Assembly: GCA_020631475.1 (NCBI GenBank)
Contig: JAHDHE010000014.1
Location: 1-35,386 of the forward strand
DNA from: Tenacibaculum sp.
GTDB lineage: Bacteria > Bacteroidota > Bacteroidia > Flavobacteriales > Flavobacteriaceae
Length of the DNA: 35,386 bases
Direction: 5' to 3'
The notes below the pieces were generated by a model. The model was not told the DNA's origin. It saw nothing but the letters and a program-made list of their open reading frames with translations, and did not search any database. A program made the translations under genes and the position numbers. Shown here piece by piece: positions 6,349-15,114 of this stretch. The stretch's first letter is position 1. Every line of letters begins with the position of its first letter.

Positions 6349-8580
6349 TTATTTATTTAATTGTTTTAAAATCTCTTTTGCTTTTTTTCCTTCTTCAAGA
6401 TTTGCATAACTAACCGCAACAAATTCTAACGCTTTTTTATACTCCTCTTTGGTTTTGTATTTACCTACTGCTAAAGATTTTAGGAGTGCAAATTTAGGAA
6501 TTAAATTTGAATTATTAATTGCTGGAATGAAATTATCTATCTCATTTACAGCATCTTCAAATTTATTATCTTTATACAAATAGTAAATTTCTTTATATTT
6601 TTTTAAAACAACATCCTCTTTTTTCTCCTCTGTTAGTTTTTTATTTGGATTTAAAATTATCTGCGCGAAACTAGTTTCTGAATATTTATTTAGAATAACA
6701 TTTTTGTACTGATTTGCTTTTTCTTGATTTCCTACTTCATTATAAACTTGATACAAATGATAACTTATTGGCAACTCTTGTTTATCATCTTTTCGCAATT
6801 CTTGTAAACGCTCTAAGTTTTTAATTGCTAAATCAGTATTTTTAAACTGCTCTTTATAAATTAATCCTAGTTGGTATAAAGCTTCATTTCGTGCATCAAC
6901 CAAAGCATCAATCTCTTTTTTATCTTTTGGAATTTCGTTTAAATAAGTAGATAACTCGTAACGAGGATTTACTTTTGGCTCACCACTCTCTTCTTCTGAT
7001 GCATCAACAGCTCCAATTGTTGATTTATCGGACAACCTCCAATTATCCTCTAATGATCGTGTACCCCATGTTTTTTGGAATTCCGCTTTTCCGAAACCTA
7101 ATGCATTGGTGTTGTAAAAATACCATTTACCTCTATTGGCAACATTGTTAACTGAAGCTCCGCCGCCGAAAGAACTTCCAAAGTTTTGAGCATTTAAAAT
7201 TTGTTGCTTCCTTTCTTCATCTTCATTTTTTATTCTTTCTATATAATCTTCGAAAAAAGATGTGCGCTCATCGGGTGTCATTGCTACCAACCTTAAAATA
7301 CTATCGTTGTTTTTAACCAGCTCTTCGTGTTTTCTTAAAGTTGTTAGTCCTTTGTTTTTTCTACGAATTCTACGAATTCTTTTTTCTTGATCAAATTCTT
7401 TAGAAGTTACTTGTAAAACACTGTCATAAAATGAACCTGCTAATAAGTAATTTTCTTTATCAAAAGCAATATTTCCTAATTTTTCATAGGCATATGTTTT
7501 TTGATAATCATCATTATTTTTAGCGCTTAACGATTTTTGAAAATACTTAATTGCTTTATCAGTATTATTTCTACCCTCTTCTAAAACTCCTGCTTGGTAA
7601 TACAGTGCGTTTAAAAATTTACGGTTATCTGAATTTCTTATCAGTTTTTTTAATCTAGCTAAAACAAGTACTGATGCTGAGTCGTTAGGTGTATTTTTAG
7701 CTAATTCTATGTTAGATCTTATTCGGTAACGAAACGGAGCTTTTTTTGTGTCTGCTAATTTTTTAAACACCATTCTTGCAGAGTCTTTACGACCTAATTC
7801 GCTGTATATTTGACCTAACACAAACATGTCGCGTGATGCTTGTTCTTTATTTTTAAATATTTCGGATGCTTTAGTTAAGTGCTCGATTACTTTTTGAATC
7901 GTATCTGTTTTTTGATATGCCATTGCTAAAGCTGTATGCGCTTGTTCTCTTATTTCATCTGGAAGTTCTTTTTCATTTTCTTCAACTTCTAATAAGAATT
8001 TTAAAGATTCAATCGCTAGCTTTTCGTTATCTAAACGAATGTTTGTTTTAGCTCTCCAAATTTTAGTTTCATTAATTAAACTTGCGTTTGGATAATTTGC
8101 TATAATGTAGTTAAAAGCTTCGATTGCAGGAATAAAACGTTGTGTGTAATATCTTGATTTCCCTAATAATAAATACGCATCATCAATTTGACTGTTCTTC
8201 TCATAACCATCGATATTCATTGAATGTGTTTCAATAGCTTTTCGAGCTTTATCTTCTGCTCTTTCAAAAGAAGTTAAATTTACCTCTTCCTCTTCTTCAC
8301 TTGCTCCAAAATCAGTACCTGGTTGAATTGCTGTAGCATCAATTTTCTTTTCATCAAAAGTTATAGGCTCTATTTGCAATCTTTTCCAAAAATTATCTTT
8401 GTGCTTTTCTTTTATCTCTTCTAAACCTTTTAAATAAGCTTGTTCGCCATTAAACAACACGTTATACTTAGTTGTTAACGCATGGAATTTTCTGTTTAAA
8501 AAAGCATCCTTTTTAACACTACATGAATACACAATAGCTATAAGGAAGTTGAAAACTAAGAGTTTGTATAGTTTTTTCAT
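6349..8580 (-). CDS. sprE: Type IX secretion / gliding motility TPR lipoprotein SprE (PorW)
   Basis: This 743-aa lipoprotein has a lipobox IVYSC with Cys20 as the lipidation site. The N-terminal part (SVKKDAFLNRKFHALTTKYNVLFNGEQAYLKG) is the signature of the SprE/PorW family, which in Flavobacterium johnsoniae is needed for gliding and in Porphyromonas gingivalis for type IX secretion. The rest is a chain of tetratricopeptide-like helical repeats (for example DDAYLLLGKSRYYTQRF, residues 130-400 and again near 560-740). A low-complexity glycine-serine patch and an RGKWYFYN segment lie in the middle. PorW is thought to link outer-membrane and inner-membrane T9SS parts. The ATG at 8580 sits only six bases after a long hairpin. 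Bactofilin follows at 18 bp. Confidence 0.92.
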   Translation of the reverse strand: MKKLYKLLVFNFLIAIVYSCSVKKDAFLNRKFHALTTKYNVLFNGEQAYLKGLEEIKEKHKDNFWKRLQIEPITFDEKKIDATAIQPGTDFGASEEEEEVNLTSFERAEDKARKAIETHSMNIDGYEKNSQIDDAYLLLGKSRYYTQRFIPAIEAFNYIIANYPNASLINETKIWRAKTNIRLDNEKLAIESLKFLLEVEENEKELPDEIREQAHTALAMAYQKTDTIQKVIEHLTKASEIFKNKEQASRDMFVLGQIYSELGRKDSARMVFKKLADTKKAPFRYRIRSNIELAKNTPNDSASVLVLARLKKLIRNSDNRKFLNALYYQAGVLEEGRNNTDKAIKYFQKSLSAKNNDDYQKTYAYEKLGNIAFDKENYLLAGSFYDSVLQVTSKEFDQEKRIRRIRRKNKGLTTLRKHEELVKNNDSILRLVAMTPDERTSFFEDYIERIKNEDEERKQQILNAQNFGSSFGGGASVNNVANRGKWYFYNTNALGFGKAEFQKTWGTRSLEDNWRLSDKSTIGAVDASEEESGEPKVNPRYELSTYLNEIPKDKKEIDALVDARNEALYQLGLIYKEQFKNTDLAIKNLERLQELRKDDKQELPISYHLYQVYNEVGNQEKANQYKNVILNKYSETSFAQIILNPNKKLTEEKKEDVVLKKYKEIYYLYKDNKFEDAVNEIDNFIPAINNSNLIPKFALLKSLAVGKYKTKEEYKKALEFVAVSYANLEEGKKAKEILKQLNK

Positions 8581-8586
8581 AAAAAA

Positions 8587-8642
8587 TTACGCTTTTACTG
8601 TACAACAATAATACGGTTAAGTTATTGCACGTAAAAGCGTAA
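8587..8642 (-). terminator. Long hairpin between the ABC ATPase gene and sprE
   Basis: TTACGCTTTTAC (8587-8598) pairs perfectly with GTAAAAGCGTAA (8631-8642). Inside it a second stem, CAATAA (8606-8611) with TTATTG (8622-8627), encloses a ten-base loop. On the minus strand the stem is followed by TTTTTT and then directly by the sprE ATG. It looks like the terminator of the ABC unit, but its end coincides with the sprE ribosome-binding region. It may therefore also act on sprE. Confidence 0.65.
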
Positions 8643-8671
8643 AAATAGCAATAAAAAGACAATTTTTTCTG

Positions 8672-9367
8672 CTATGCAGAAAAATAGCTTTCTAATTCTT
8701 GTAAAGTTTCCTGTGAAGTGTTAATGTCTTTTACCACATTTCCTTTTTCTAATACTACAATTCGCTCGCAAACTTCTGTTACATGGCTTAAATCGTGGCT
8801 AGAAACCAACACTGTAACTTCTTTATTATCAGTTAAAGTTTTAATTATATTTTTTAATCGAATTTGTGTTGTTGGATCTAAGTTAGCAAAAGGCTCATCT
8901 AAAATTACTACTTGCGGATTACCCATCATTGCAGCAACGATTCCTGCTTTTTTCTGATTTCCTTTACTTAAATCTCTTAAATATTTTTTCTTTCCTAGAA
9001 TTTCACCATTAAAAAACTCATCGAACTGTGTTAAGAATGATGTAACATCTGCTTTGTTCATTCCTCGTAAATCTCCGATAAAATCGAAATATTCTTCTGG
9101 TGTTAAATAACCTATTAAAAATGATTCATCAATAAAAGAACCTGTAAAGCTTTTCCATTCTTCACTTTTATTAACCACCACATTATTATTGGTAATTTCT
9201 CCTGTTGTTGGTCGAATTAAATCTAATAATATATTAAACAACGTTGTTTTTCCTGCTCCGTTATTCCCTACCAAACCAAAAGATTGTCCTCTAGGGATTT
9301 CTATGTTTTTTATATTAAGAACTTCAGTTGCTCCGTATTTTTTTGTAAGATTTATTGTCTGTATCAT
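8672..9367 (-). CDS. ABC transporter ATP-binding protein
   Basis: This 231-aa nucleotide-binding subunit carries Walker A GNNGAGKTT (34-42), a degenerate signature LSKGNQKK (133-140) in place of LSGGQ, Walker B VVILDEP (153-159) followed by the D-loop ANLDP, and the switch histidine in SSHDLSH (H191). The LSKGNQKK form is common in drug- or peptide-export ATPases of the CcmA/BcrA type. It follows the DUF5687 permease gene by 12 bp, so the two form an exporter whose substrate cannot be told from sequence. A 9-bp hairpin (8664-8684) overlaps the stop codon. Confidence 0.93.
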   Translation of the reverse strand: MIQTINLTKKYGATEVLNIKNIEIPRGQSFGLVGNNGAGKTTLFNILLDLIRPTTGEITNNNVVVNKSEEWKSFTGSFIDESFLIGYLTPEEYFDFIGDLRGMNKADVTSFLTQFDEFFNGEILGKKKYLRDLSKGNQKKAGIVAAMMGNPQVVILDEPFANLDPTTQIRLKNIIKTLTDNKEVTVLVSSHDLSHVTEVCERIVVLEKGNVVKDINTSQETLQELESYFSA

Positions 9368-9379
9368 AATATTGTTGTG

Positions 9380-10858
9380 TTAGTTTTCTTGATCAAATGC
9401 ATGAATCATAGCATATTTATTTGCTACATATTTTTTCGTTATTGCTTTCATTATTTTCTCATGAAAAACAATACCTACAAGTCCTAATGCAATTAATGAT
9501 GCAATAGCTACTTCAAAACTCACTAGCCAATTAATTACACCAAACAATGCCATCGGTAATACCATTAACGGAATACCTATTAGCCATTGAACTGCACCAG
9601 TACCTTGATAATTAAATGCTGCTTTTTGATCTAAATTTATTTTTTTTCTATTAAAAGAACCTCCATACATAATTACATGTGAATTTACACCGACATTATA
9701 TATTGCTGCTGCAAAATGTGCTAATAATATTTTCCAACCAAAGTACACATATGGAATACCTAAAACAAATAACAATACTACACTGATTGACATTAATGTG
9801 AATTTCGCTTTTAAATAACGTTGATATTCAAAATTTTGACTCATTAACATTTTATAGTAACCACTATCCCAAGCAGGAATAAATTGACCGAAATTAATTA
9901 AAAATGCACCTGTAGAAAATATTCCTATAAAAGCAAAGAAAAATTCTTTATCTGCATATGTTGGTTGTGGATAAAAAAACAATCCATATAAGAGACCCAT
10001 TACTAATATTGGTAATGTAGATTTAGATCTTTTATTTCTCATTAATAATTTTAAATCTAATTGCATAAAAGGTGCAATATCTCCAAACCTTCTTGTCCAC
10101 GCTAAATCTGTTGATTTAGCCTCTTTTATTTTGGTTTGAATTACACTATCTATAAATAATTTATTTTTTAAAATCACATAATTATAATAATACAATGTTA
10201 CTAATATTGCTATTGGAATAACAATTAAAAGTGGTGACTTTGTTATTACTAAAATTCCACCAGAAATTAATTCTGAAAAAGAAACAACATTAAAATAATC
10301 TAATGCAAATAATGATCCCGCTACAGCTAATAATGGTAAAAAAGAAAGTTCTGTTTTTGATGTTAAATTTTCAATAATAAAATTTAAAAAATTAACAATA
10401 AGTACAATGAACATTAAAGTAATCATCCAAACAATTATCTCTATGGTATCATACCCTTCAGAAATTAACTTAAATCCAAAAGGAATAATAGCAAAAAGCG
10501 GCAAGAAGTTAAAAAATGAAATCGCAGATTTTCCTAAAACATAATTAACAATTTTACTTCTTTTTAAAGGTAGAGTCAACAACGGTTTCACCGTCATGAT
10601 TGGTAGTTTTTGAAGAAAAAATCGCATCATTAAATCTCCTAAAATCCAAAAGAATAAAAATCCGTTTACTATTAAAAAAGGATCTTGATTAGGAAATATT
10701 TTCTTTACTACTTTAAATAAAAATAATCCTAAAAGCAACATGTAGACTAACATGATTAAACCAAAAAAGCCTAACAGAATTTTAATTCCGATGCTTTTTT
10801 GCCAATAAGAAGAACGAAAAAATTGTTTCCATTCTAATTTTAAAAAGTGTGCAATCAT
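9380..10858 (-). CDS. DUF5687-family ABC transporter permease
   Basis: This 492-aa integral membrane protein has about ten to twelve hydrophobic segments spread over its length, beginning near residue 28 (LLGFFGLIMLVYMLLLGLFLF) and ending near 460. The N-terminus MIAHFLKLEWKQFFRSSYWQKS is typical of the Bacteroidetes DUF5687 family, which pairs with CcmA-type ATPases. A central cytoplasmic stretch (about 235-275, IKEAKSTDLAWTRRFGDIAPF) separates two membrane halves. It is the first gene of the pair, starting 58 bp after the terminator of the gene upstream. I see no substrate-specific feature. Confidence 0.85.
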   Translation of the reverse strand: MIAHFLKLEWKQFFRSSYWQKSIGIKILLGFFGLIMLVYMLLLGLFLFKVVKKIFPNQDPFLIVNGFLFFWILGDLMMRFFLQKLPIMTVKPLLTLPLKRSKIVNYVLGKSAISFFNFLPLFAIIPFGFKLISEGYDTIEIIVWMITLMFIVLIVNFLNFIIENLTSKTELSFLPLLAVAGSLFALDYFNVVSFSELISGGILVITKSPLLIVIPIAILVTLYYYNYVILKNKLFIDSVIQTKIKEAKSTDLAWTRRFGDIAPFMQLDLKLLMRNKRSKSTLPILVMGLLYGLFFYPQPTYADKEFFFAFIGIFSTGAFLINFGQFIPAWDSGYYKMLMSQNFEYQRYLKAKFTLMSISVVLLFVLGIPYVYFGWKILLAHFAAAIYNVGVNSHVIMYGGSFNRKKINLDQKAAFNYQGTGAVQWLIGIPLMVLPMALFGVINWLVSFEVAIASLIALGLVGIVFHEKIMKAITKKYVANKYAMIHAFDQEN

Positions 10859-10915
10859 TTGGTTAATTATTAATTGATTGCTTTATAAGTATCAATTTTT
10901 AACAATTTGTTACAT

Positions 10916-10948
10916 AAAAAAAGCATCAATTTAAAAATCGATGCTTTT
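10916..10948 (-). terminator. Intrinsic terminator downstream of the DUF1761 gene
   Basis: AAAAGCATCAAT and ATCGATGCTTTT form a 12-bp stem with one mismatch around a short A/T loop. A-runs and T-runs on both sides make it usable in either direction. It lies 25 bp past the DUF1761 stop on the minus strand. It closely resembles the terminator at 11514-11543. Confidence 0.8.
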
Positions 10949-10972
10949 AATACTTTAATTTATTTTATTTTT

Positions 10973-11473
10973 TTATGCCCATTGACAAATAATACCGCCC
11001 ATAAGTGCAAGTGTAACTGTCCAATATCCTGCGTTAATAGCTACATATTTAAAACTCTTTCTTTCAAATAATGATTTTGTTCCTATAATTGGTAACACAA
11101 AGAATAACCCTGCTAAAACACCATGTAAAGCTCCGTGCTGAAAAGTTCTAAAGCGATCTCCAAAATTGCTCATAAATTCTACGAAATAAGCATAAGCTCC
11201 TCCCGATTTTTCCATAAATTCAGGTTCACCTGCTAAAGTTTGAAATACACCAAATTGATGAATTACCAAAAACTGCATAAAAAATGCAATTAATAAACTA
11301 AACACAAAACTAAGTCCGAAAATTAATAACATATTACCGCCTTCAACATCTTTTTGTGTGAAATTCATTTCTTTCATCCATGCTTTTTGAAATAACATAG
11401 GTCCGTACCAAAGAAATCCCATAATCATAGGTATAAAAGCTGCTCCTAAAATTGCTAAATAATTTGTTTCCAT
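10973..11473 (-). CDS. DUF1761-family membrane protein
   Basis: From the ATG at 11473 the product is 166 aa with four hydrophobic segments (about 4-22, 48-70, 110-130 and 142-162). The WYGPMLFQKAWMKEM motif after the first helix is the hallmark of DUF1761, a family with no known function. An ATG 51 bp further upstream is open in frame, but that extension would be encoded by the terminator stem of the previous gene (11514-11543), so I rejected it. A -7 element (TATATTTG, 11508-11501) lies between that terminator and the chosen start. The gene stands alone between two terminators. Confidence 0.85.
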   Translation of the reverse strand: METNYLAILGAAFIPMIMGFLWYGPMLFQKAWMKEMNFTQKDVEGGNMLLIFGLSFVFSLLIAFFMQFLVIHQFGVFQTLAGEPEFMEKSGGAYAYFVEFMSNFGDRFRTFQHGALHGVLAGLFFVLPIIGTKSLFERKSFKYVAINAGYWTVTLALMGGIICQWA

Positions 11474-11500
11474 TATGTAAAAGTTTATAGTTAATCTTCT

Positions 11501-11508
11501 CAAATATA
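11501..11508 (-). promoter_or_regulatory. Probable -7 element for the DUF1761 gene
   Basis: The minus strand reads TATATTTG, a full match to TAnnTTTG, 27 bases before the chosen ATG. A TTTG lies 13 bases further upstream inside the preceding terminator, closer than the usual 17-23, so the -33 assignment is weak. It supports the start at 11473 because the longer reading frame would begin upstream of the transcript. Confidence 0.45.
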
Positions 11509-11513
11509 ACAAA

Positions 11514-11543
11514 AAAAGCATCAAATAAATATTTGATGCTTTT
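11514..11543 (-). terminator. Intrinsic terminator ending the scoA-to-DUF4837 run
   Basis: AAAAGCATCAAAT (11514-11526) and ATTTGATGCTTTT (11531-11543) form a perfect 13-bp stem with a four-base loop. On the minus strand it is followed by a seven-T run. It lies 24 bp past the DUF4837 stop. Confidence 0.85.
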
Positions 11544-11567
11544 AGGTATCTTTATAAAAAAATAATT

Positions 11568-12560
11568 TTATTTTATCTTCATTGACTTTGCAATTGCTTC
11601 TAATTCAAATAAAAAGTCACGTTTATTCACAGAAGGTGCATAAGTAAAGCCTTCGAAAATAACTAAGCGATTATTCTTTTTATCTATAATTGTGTAATTG
11701 ATAAATGGACCCGCCATAAAATCATTTTTTACTTCCCATTTACCTCGTGTTTCGTATGCTTTTTTACCATCAATTTCTGATTCGAAAGTAAATGGAGTAT
11801 AGGCTTGTTCTGTAATCATATACATCCCCTCTTTACTTCCTGGTATGTGTTTTTTACCTATAGTATCTCTTACCGCAGTAATATTATCTGCAACAGTATT
11901 TTCATCCTGCAAAGGAACACTATAAATTAAAATATTATTGGTTCCATCTCCACGAGCTATTCCGCTTTTTAAATGTTGACGCAACCATAAAAACTCTCCT
12001 GTATCTTCAACTAACCTATATCTTTTAGGAATATCTACAGTTATATCTAAATTTTGAATTGTTTTAAATTTTGTTTCGTCTACACGTTCTTTTTTAAAGA
12101 TTCTTTGGGTAAACTTAATATCTTCACTTTTAAAAATATTGATAATTTCTTTTCCTCTATTTTTTATTAAATTCTTTAAACCCTCTTTGTTTTTAGCAAT
12201 ACCGTAAACTATAACTTGTGGGTCAGCGTATTTATTATTCTCAACAGAGATACCTTCTTTTTCTCCTTCTTGAAGAATTAAAATTGCTTTGGCATTTCTC
12301 ATAAACCCGCTAAACCCAGATGGATCTACTTGACCTACAGACAATAATGTTTCTGGTTGTGGTAATCCTACCTGATGCTCACCAAATACTCTTCTAATTT
12401 CATCTCCTAATGCACCTTGCCAATCAACTCCTTTCGTAACTACCAGTATTTTATTCGTTTTTCCGTTTGATGTTGGTAAAGTGTATCCGTCTTTTCCTTC
12501 TCCGTTTTTACAAGAGATAATTAATAATGCTAATATGAGTATAGCTAATGCTTTTTTCAT
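11568..12560 (-). CDS. DUF4837-family lipoprotein
   Basis: This 330-aa lipoprotein has a short hydrophobic leader and lipobox LIISC (Cys17). Conserved-looking blocks include KILVVTKGVDWQGALGDEIR near residue 38 and the tryptophan-rich ETRGKWEVKNDFMAGPFINY near 265, which I recognise as the Bacteroidetes family DUF4837. Its function is unknown. It is the last gene of the long run that starts at scoA, 27 bp after the lytic transglycosylase, and is followed by a clear terminator. Its position next to a cell-wall hydrolase hints at an envelope role, which is inference only. Confidence 0.85.
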   Translation of the reverse strand: MKKALAILILALLIISCKNGEGKDGYTLPTSNGKTNKILVVTKGVDWQGALGDEIRRVFGEHQVGLPQPETLLSVGQVDPSGFSGFMRNAKAILILQEGEKEGISVENNKYADPQVIVYGIAKNKEGLKNLIKNRGKEIINIFKSEDIKFTQRIFKKERVDETKFKTIQNLDITVDIPKRYRLVEDTGEFLWLRQHLKSGIARGDGTNNILIYSVPLQDENTVADNITAVRDTIGKKHIPGSKEGMYMITEQAYTPFTFESEIDGKKAYETRGKWEVKNDFMAGPFINYTIIDKKNNRLVIFEGFTYAPSVNKRDFLFELEAIAKSMKIK

Positions 12561-12587
12561 AGTTTTTGTTTTAGTAGTAAGTTTGTG

Positions 12588-14114
12588 TTAACCTTTAAAT
12601 ATTTTTAGTTTCATTCCTGGTTTTAAACTTTTGACACTCCAAATATTGTTCCATTTTTTTAATTGCTCTATAGAAACTGATGGATACTTTTTTGAAATGG
12701 TCCACAACGAATCTCCGTTTTTAACTACATATACTTCATGCTTGCCTTTTGGTTGCTCGTATTTTTTCTTTGTAGTTTTTTTAGGAATTGCTAATTTTTT
12801 CGGATAAATACTTAATCGTTGTCCTATTTTTAAGCGATGGTTACGTAAACCATTCCAACGTTTTATATCTCGAACTCTAACACCAAATTTATTAGCTATT
12901 TTACCTAAATAATCTCCACTACGTACTTTATAACGGATACGTTTATCCATCTCGAAATACTTAGGCAAAGGTTTTTCTCTTTTTGCTTCATCTTCATTAG
13001 CTAAAGCATAAATTTCTTCTTCTTTATCTAAAAAATTTATCATGCTTTTTCGAGGTAATCTAATAGCATAATTCTTTTCTTTTACATAAGGAATGATATC
13101 TATCTTATATGAAGGATTTAAAAAAGCAAGTAATTCGGTATTAATGTTTGTTTTTTCTGAAATTTGATCGAAACTTATTGTTCTTTTTACACGAACTGTA
13201 TCTGTTTCGAAATGAAATATTTTTGGCGCATCTGGATAAATATGATGTTCTTCAGCATATTCAAAAATATACATTGTTGCGTAAAAAGCTGGAACATAAC
13301 CTGCTGTTTCACGAGGTAAAAACGGACGAATATTCCAATAATTTTTATAACCTCCTGATCGTTTTATTGCTTTTGATACATTTCCAGGACCAGAGTTATA
13401 GGCAGCTAAAGCTAAATCCCAATCTCCAAATATTTTATATAACTGACTTAAATATTTACACGCTGCAATTGTAGATTTTACAGGGTCTTGACGTTCATCT
13501 ACATACGAATTTACTTTTAAATTAAACTGAACTCCTGTACCATACATAAATTGCCATAAACCTGTTGCACCAACTCTTGAGCGAGCATCTGGACGTAAAG
13601 CAGATTCTACAATTGCCAAGTATTTCATTTCTAAAGGAACGTCGTATTGATCTAAATACTGCTCGAACATTGGAAAATAATATTTAGCCTTTGCCATTAA
13701 AGCTGGATAATATTTTTTTCGATATTTTAAATAGCTATTTATTACTTTTTCTAACGCAGGATTGTATGCTAAATGAAATGGTGTTTTAACATCTAAATCA
13801 CTCAATCGTTTTTTTAATAAATCGGTAGTTAAAAGAGTGGTTGTATTACCGATAATATCTTTATCGTTGATTACATATTGAATACTATCAAATAATGATG
13901 AGTTGAATTTTTCTTCTACTAATAAACTATCAATCATCTTTAAATCAGTATCAGAAAATAATTCTTCAACTTCATTTACTTTAATTGAGTCTTTAGCTAC
14001 AAAAGTTGAATCAATTACTTGATTCAATGCTTTATTTTTGACTAACAAAGTATCAACTGGTTGTTGTGCAAAAATTGATGTTGTTAAAAAAAGTAGTACT
14101 AGTAGGTTTCTCAT
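12588..14114 (-). CDS. MltD-like lytic transglycosylase with two LysM domains
   Basis: This 508-aa secreted enzyme would cleave the glycan strands of peptidoglycan in the periplasm. A signal peptide (1-17, MRNLLVLLFLTTSIFAQ) has no lipobox. The SLT domain spans about 145-290, with catalytic Glu170 in LAIVESALRPDARS, then GATGLWQFM and the AAYNSGPGNV block. Two LysM peptidoglycan-binding modules follow: YKVRSGDYLGKIANKFGV (about 395-440) and YVVKNGDSLWTISKKYP (about 460-506). This layout matches MltD of Proteobacteria. It is 8 bp downstream of xth. Confidence 0.92.
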   Translation of the reverse strand: MRNLLVLLFLTTSIFAQQPVDTLLVKNKALNQVIDSTFVAKDSIKVNEVEELFSDTDLKMIDSLLVEEKFNSSLFDSIQYVINDKDIIGNTTTLLTTDLLKKRLSDLDVKTPFHLAYNPALEKVINSYLKYRKKYYPALMAKAKYYFPMFEQYLDQYDVPLEMKYLAIVESALRPDARSRVGATGLWQFMYGTGVQFNLKVNSYVDERQDPVKSTIAACKYLSQLYKIFGDWDLALAAYNSGPGNVSKAIKRSGGYKNYWNIRPFLPRETAGYVPAFYATMYIFEYAEEHHIYPDAPKIFHFETDTVRVKRTISFDQISEKTNINTELLAFLNPSYKIDIIPYVKEKNYAIRLPRKSMINFLDKEEEIYALANEDEAKREKPLPKYFEMDKRIRYKVRSGDYLGKIANKFGVRVRDIKRWNGLRNHRLKIGQRLSIYPKKLAIPKKTTKKKYEQPKGKHEVYVVKNGDSLWTISKKYPSVSIEQLKKWNNIWSVKSLKPGMKLKIFKG

Positions 14115-14121
14115 ATTTGAT

Positions 14122-14883
14122 TTATACGTCTAATTCAACAACAATCGGACAATGGTCTGAATGTTTTGCTTCTGGTAATATATATGCTCTTGAAATCTTT
14201 TCTTTTAACGGTTCGGTAACCATCGCATAATCTAAACGCCAACCTTTATTATTCGCCCGAGAATTTGCACGATAACTCCACCAAGAATATTCTTGTCTTT
14301 CTGGATTTAAATAACGGAAACTATCTATAAATCCACTATCAATAAACTTACCTAACCATTCACGTTCTTCAGGTAAAAATCCTGAAACCCCTTTCATTTT
14401 TGGATTATGTATATCAATCGCTTCATGACAAATATTATAATCTCCACAGATAACTAAATTCGGAATTGTTTTACGCAGTTCTGTTGCATACTCCAAGATT
14501 TCATCCATATAATTGAATTTATAATCTAATCTTGCTGCGTTAGTTCCTGATGGTAAATACATGCTCATTACAGAAACCTCATCAAAATCTATACGAAGGT
14601 TTCTACCTTCAAAATCCATTGACTCAATACCCGTTCCGTATTCAATATGATTTGGTTTTTCTTTACAAAAAATTGCTACAGATGAATACCCTTTTTTCTC
14701 AGCTGAAAACCAATAATGATAAGGGTAACCAGCGTTTTCAAATTCGGTTACATCTAACTGTTCTTTATGTGCTTTGGTTTCTTGAATACAAATTACATCT
14801 GGATTTGCAGCTTGCAACCAATCGATAAACCCTTTTTTTAAAGCGGCTCTAATTCCGTTTACGTTGTATGAGATTATTTTCAT
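14122..14883 (-). CDS. xth: Exodeoxyribonuclease III / AP endonuclease
   Basis: This 253-aa protein belongs to the exonuclease-endonuclease-phosphatase fold and cuts DNA at abasic sites in base-excision repair. The metal-binding Glu35 lies in CIQETKAH, the substrate-binding pair in GDYNICHEAIDIHNP, and the catalytic Asp-His in KHSDHCPIV near the C-terminus. The N-terminus MKIISYNVNGIRAALKKG is characteristic, and the length is a little below E. coli ExoIII (268 aa). Its ATG abuts the stop codon of the upstream small gene with no gap, so it is likely translated by coupling. Confidence 0.95.
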   Translation of the reverse strand: MKIISYNVNGIRAALKKGFIDWLQAANPDVICIQETKAHKEQLDVTEFENAGYPYHYWFSAEKKGYSSVAIFCKEKPNHIEYGTGIESMDFEGRNLRIDFDEVSVMSMYLPSGTNAARLDYKFNYMDEILEYATELRKTIPNLVICGDYNICHEAIDIHNPKMKGVSGFLPEEREWLGKFIDSGFIDSFRYLNPERQEYSWWSYRANSRANNKGWRLDYAMVTEPLKEKISRAYILPEAKHSDHCPIVVELDV

Positions 14884-15114
14884 TTAATCTAAAAATATTG
14901 GTTTTTTAAGAAAAATCCAGGTTAGTTGTTTTCTATTTCCTGTTTGTGTTTGTATTATTTTTTTCCTTGGTGATAAAGAATATCCTAGAGCTATTGCTAA
15001 TGCAATTCGAAGCCAATTAGGTTCTAAATGGAATATTTTGTCTAAAATTAACAAGAAAAACACTGTTAAAATAGGGTAGATAATTCTATGTGATTTCTTT
15101 AAAAGGTTTTCCAT
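14884..15114 (-). CDS. Small membrane protein, paralogue of its upstream neighbour
   Basis: This 76-aa protein has a basic N-terminus, two closely spaced hydrophobic segments (about 12-28 and 34-48), and a cytoplasmic tail SPRKKIIQTQTGNRKQLTWIF ending in KKPIFLD. It shares ILDK-F, LSP-KK-IQT--G, Q--W-F-K-PI-LD with the adjoining 75-aa product. The two are thus tandem duplicates that have since diverged. I do not recognise the family. The stop codon of the 75-aa gene and the ATG of this one are adjacent, as are its own stop and the xth ATG. Confidence 0.75.
   Translation of the reverse strand: MENLLKKSHRIIYPILTVFFLLILDKIFHLEPNWLRIALAIALGYSLSPRKKIIQTQTGNRKQLTWIFLKKPIFLD

Noticed and set aside
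5939-6409. Plus-strand open frame of 156 codons opposite the bactofilin and the end of sprE
   Set aside because: Its translation is a low-complexity antisense shadow; both minus-strand genes here have clear family signatures.
13148-13474. Plus-strand open frame of 108 codons opposite the lytic transglycosylase
   Set aside because: It is antisense to the conserved SLT region, and its composition (Leu/Asn/Phe-rich, no domain) fits an AT-rich chance frame.
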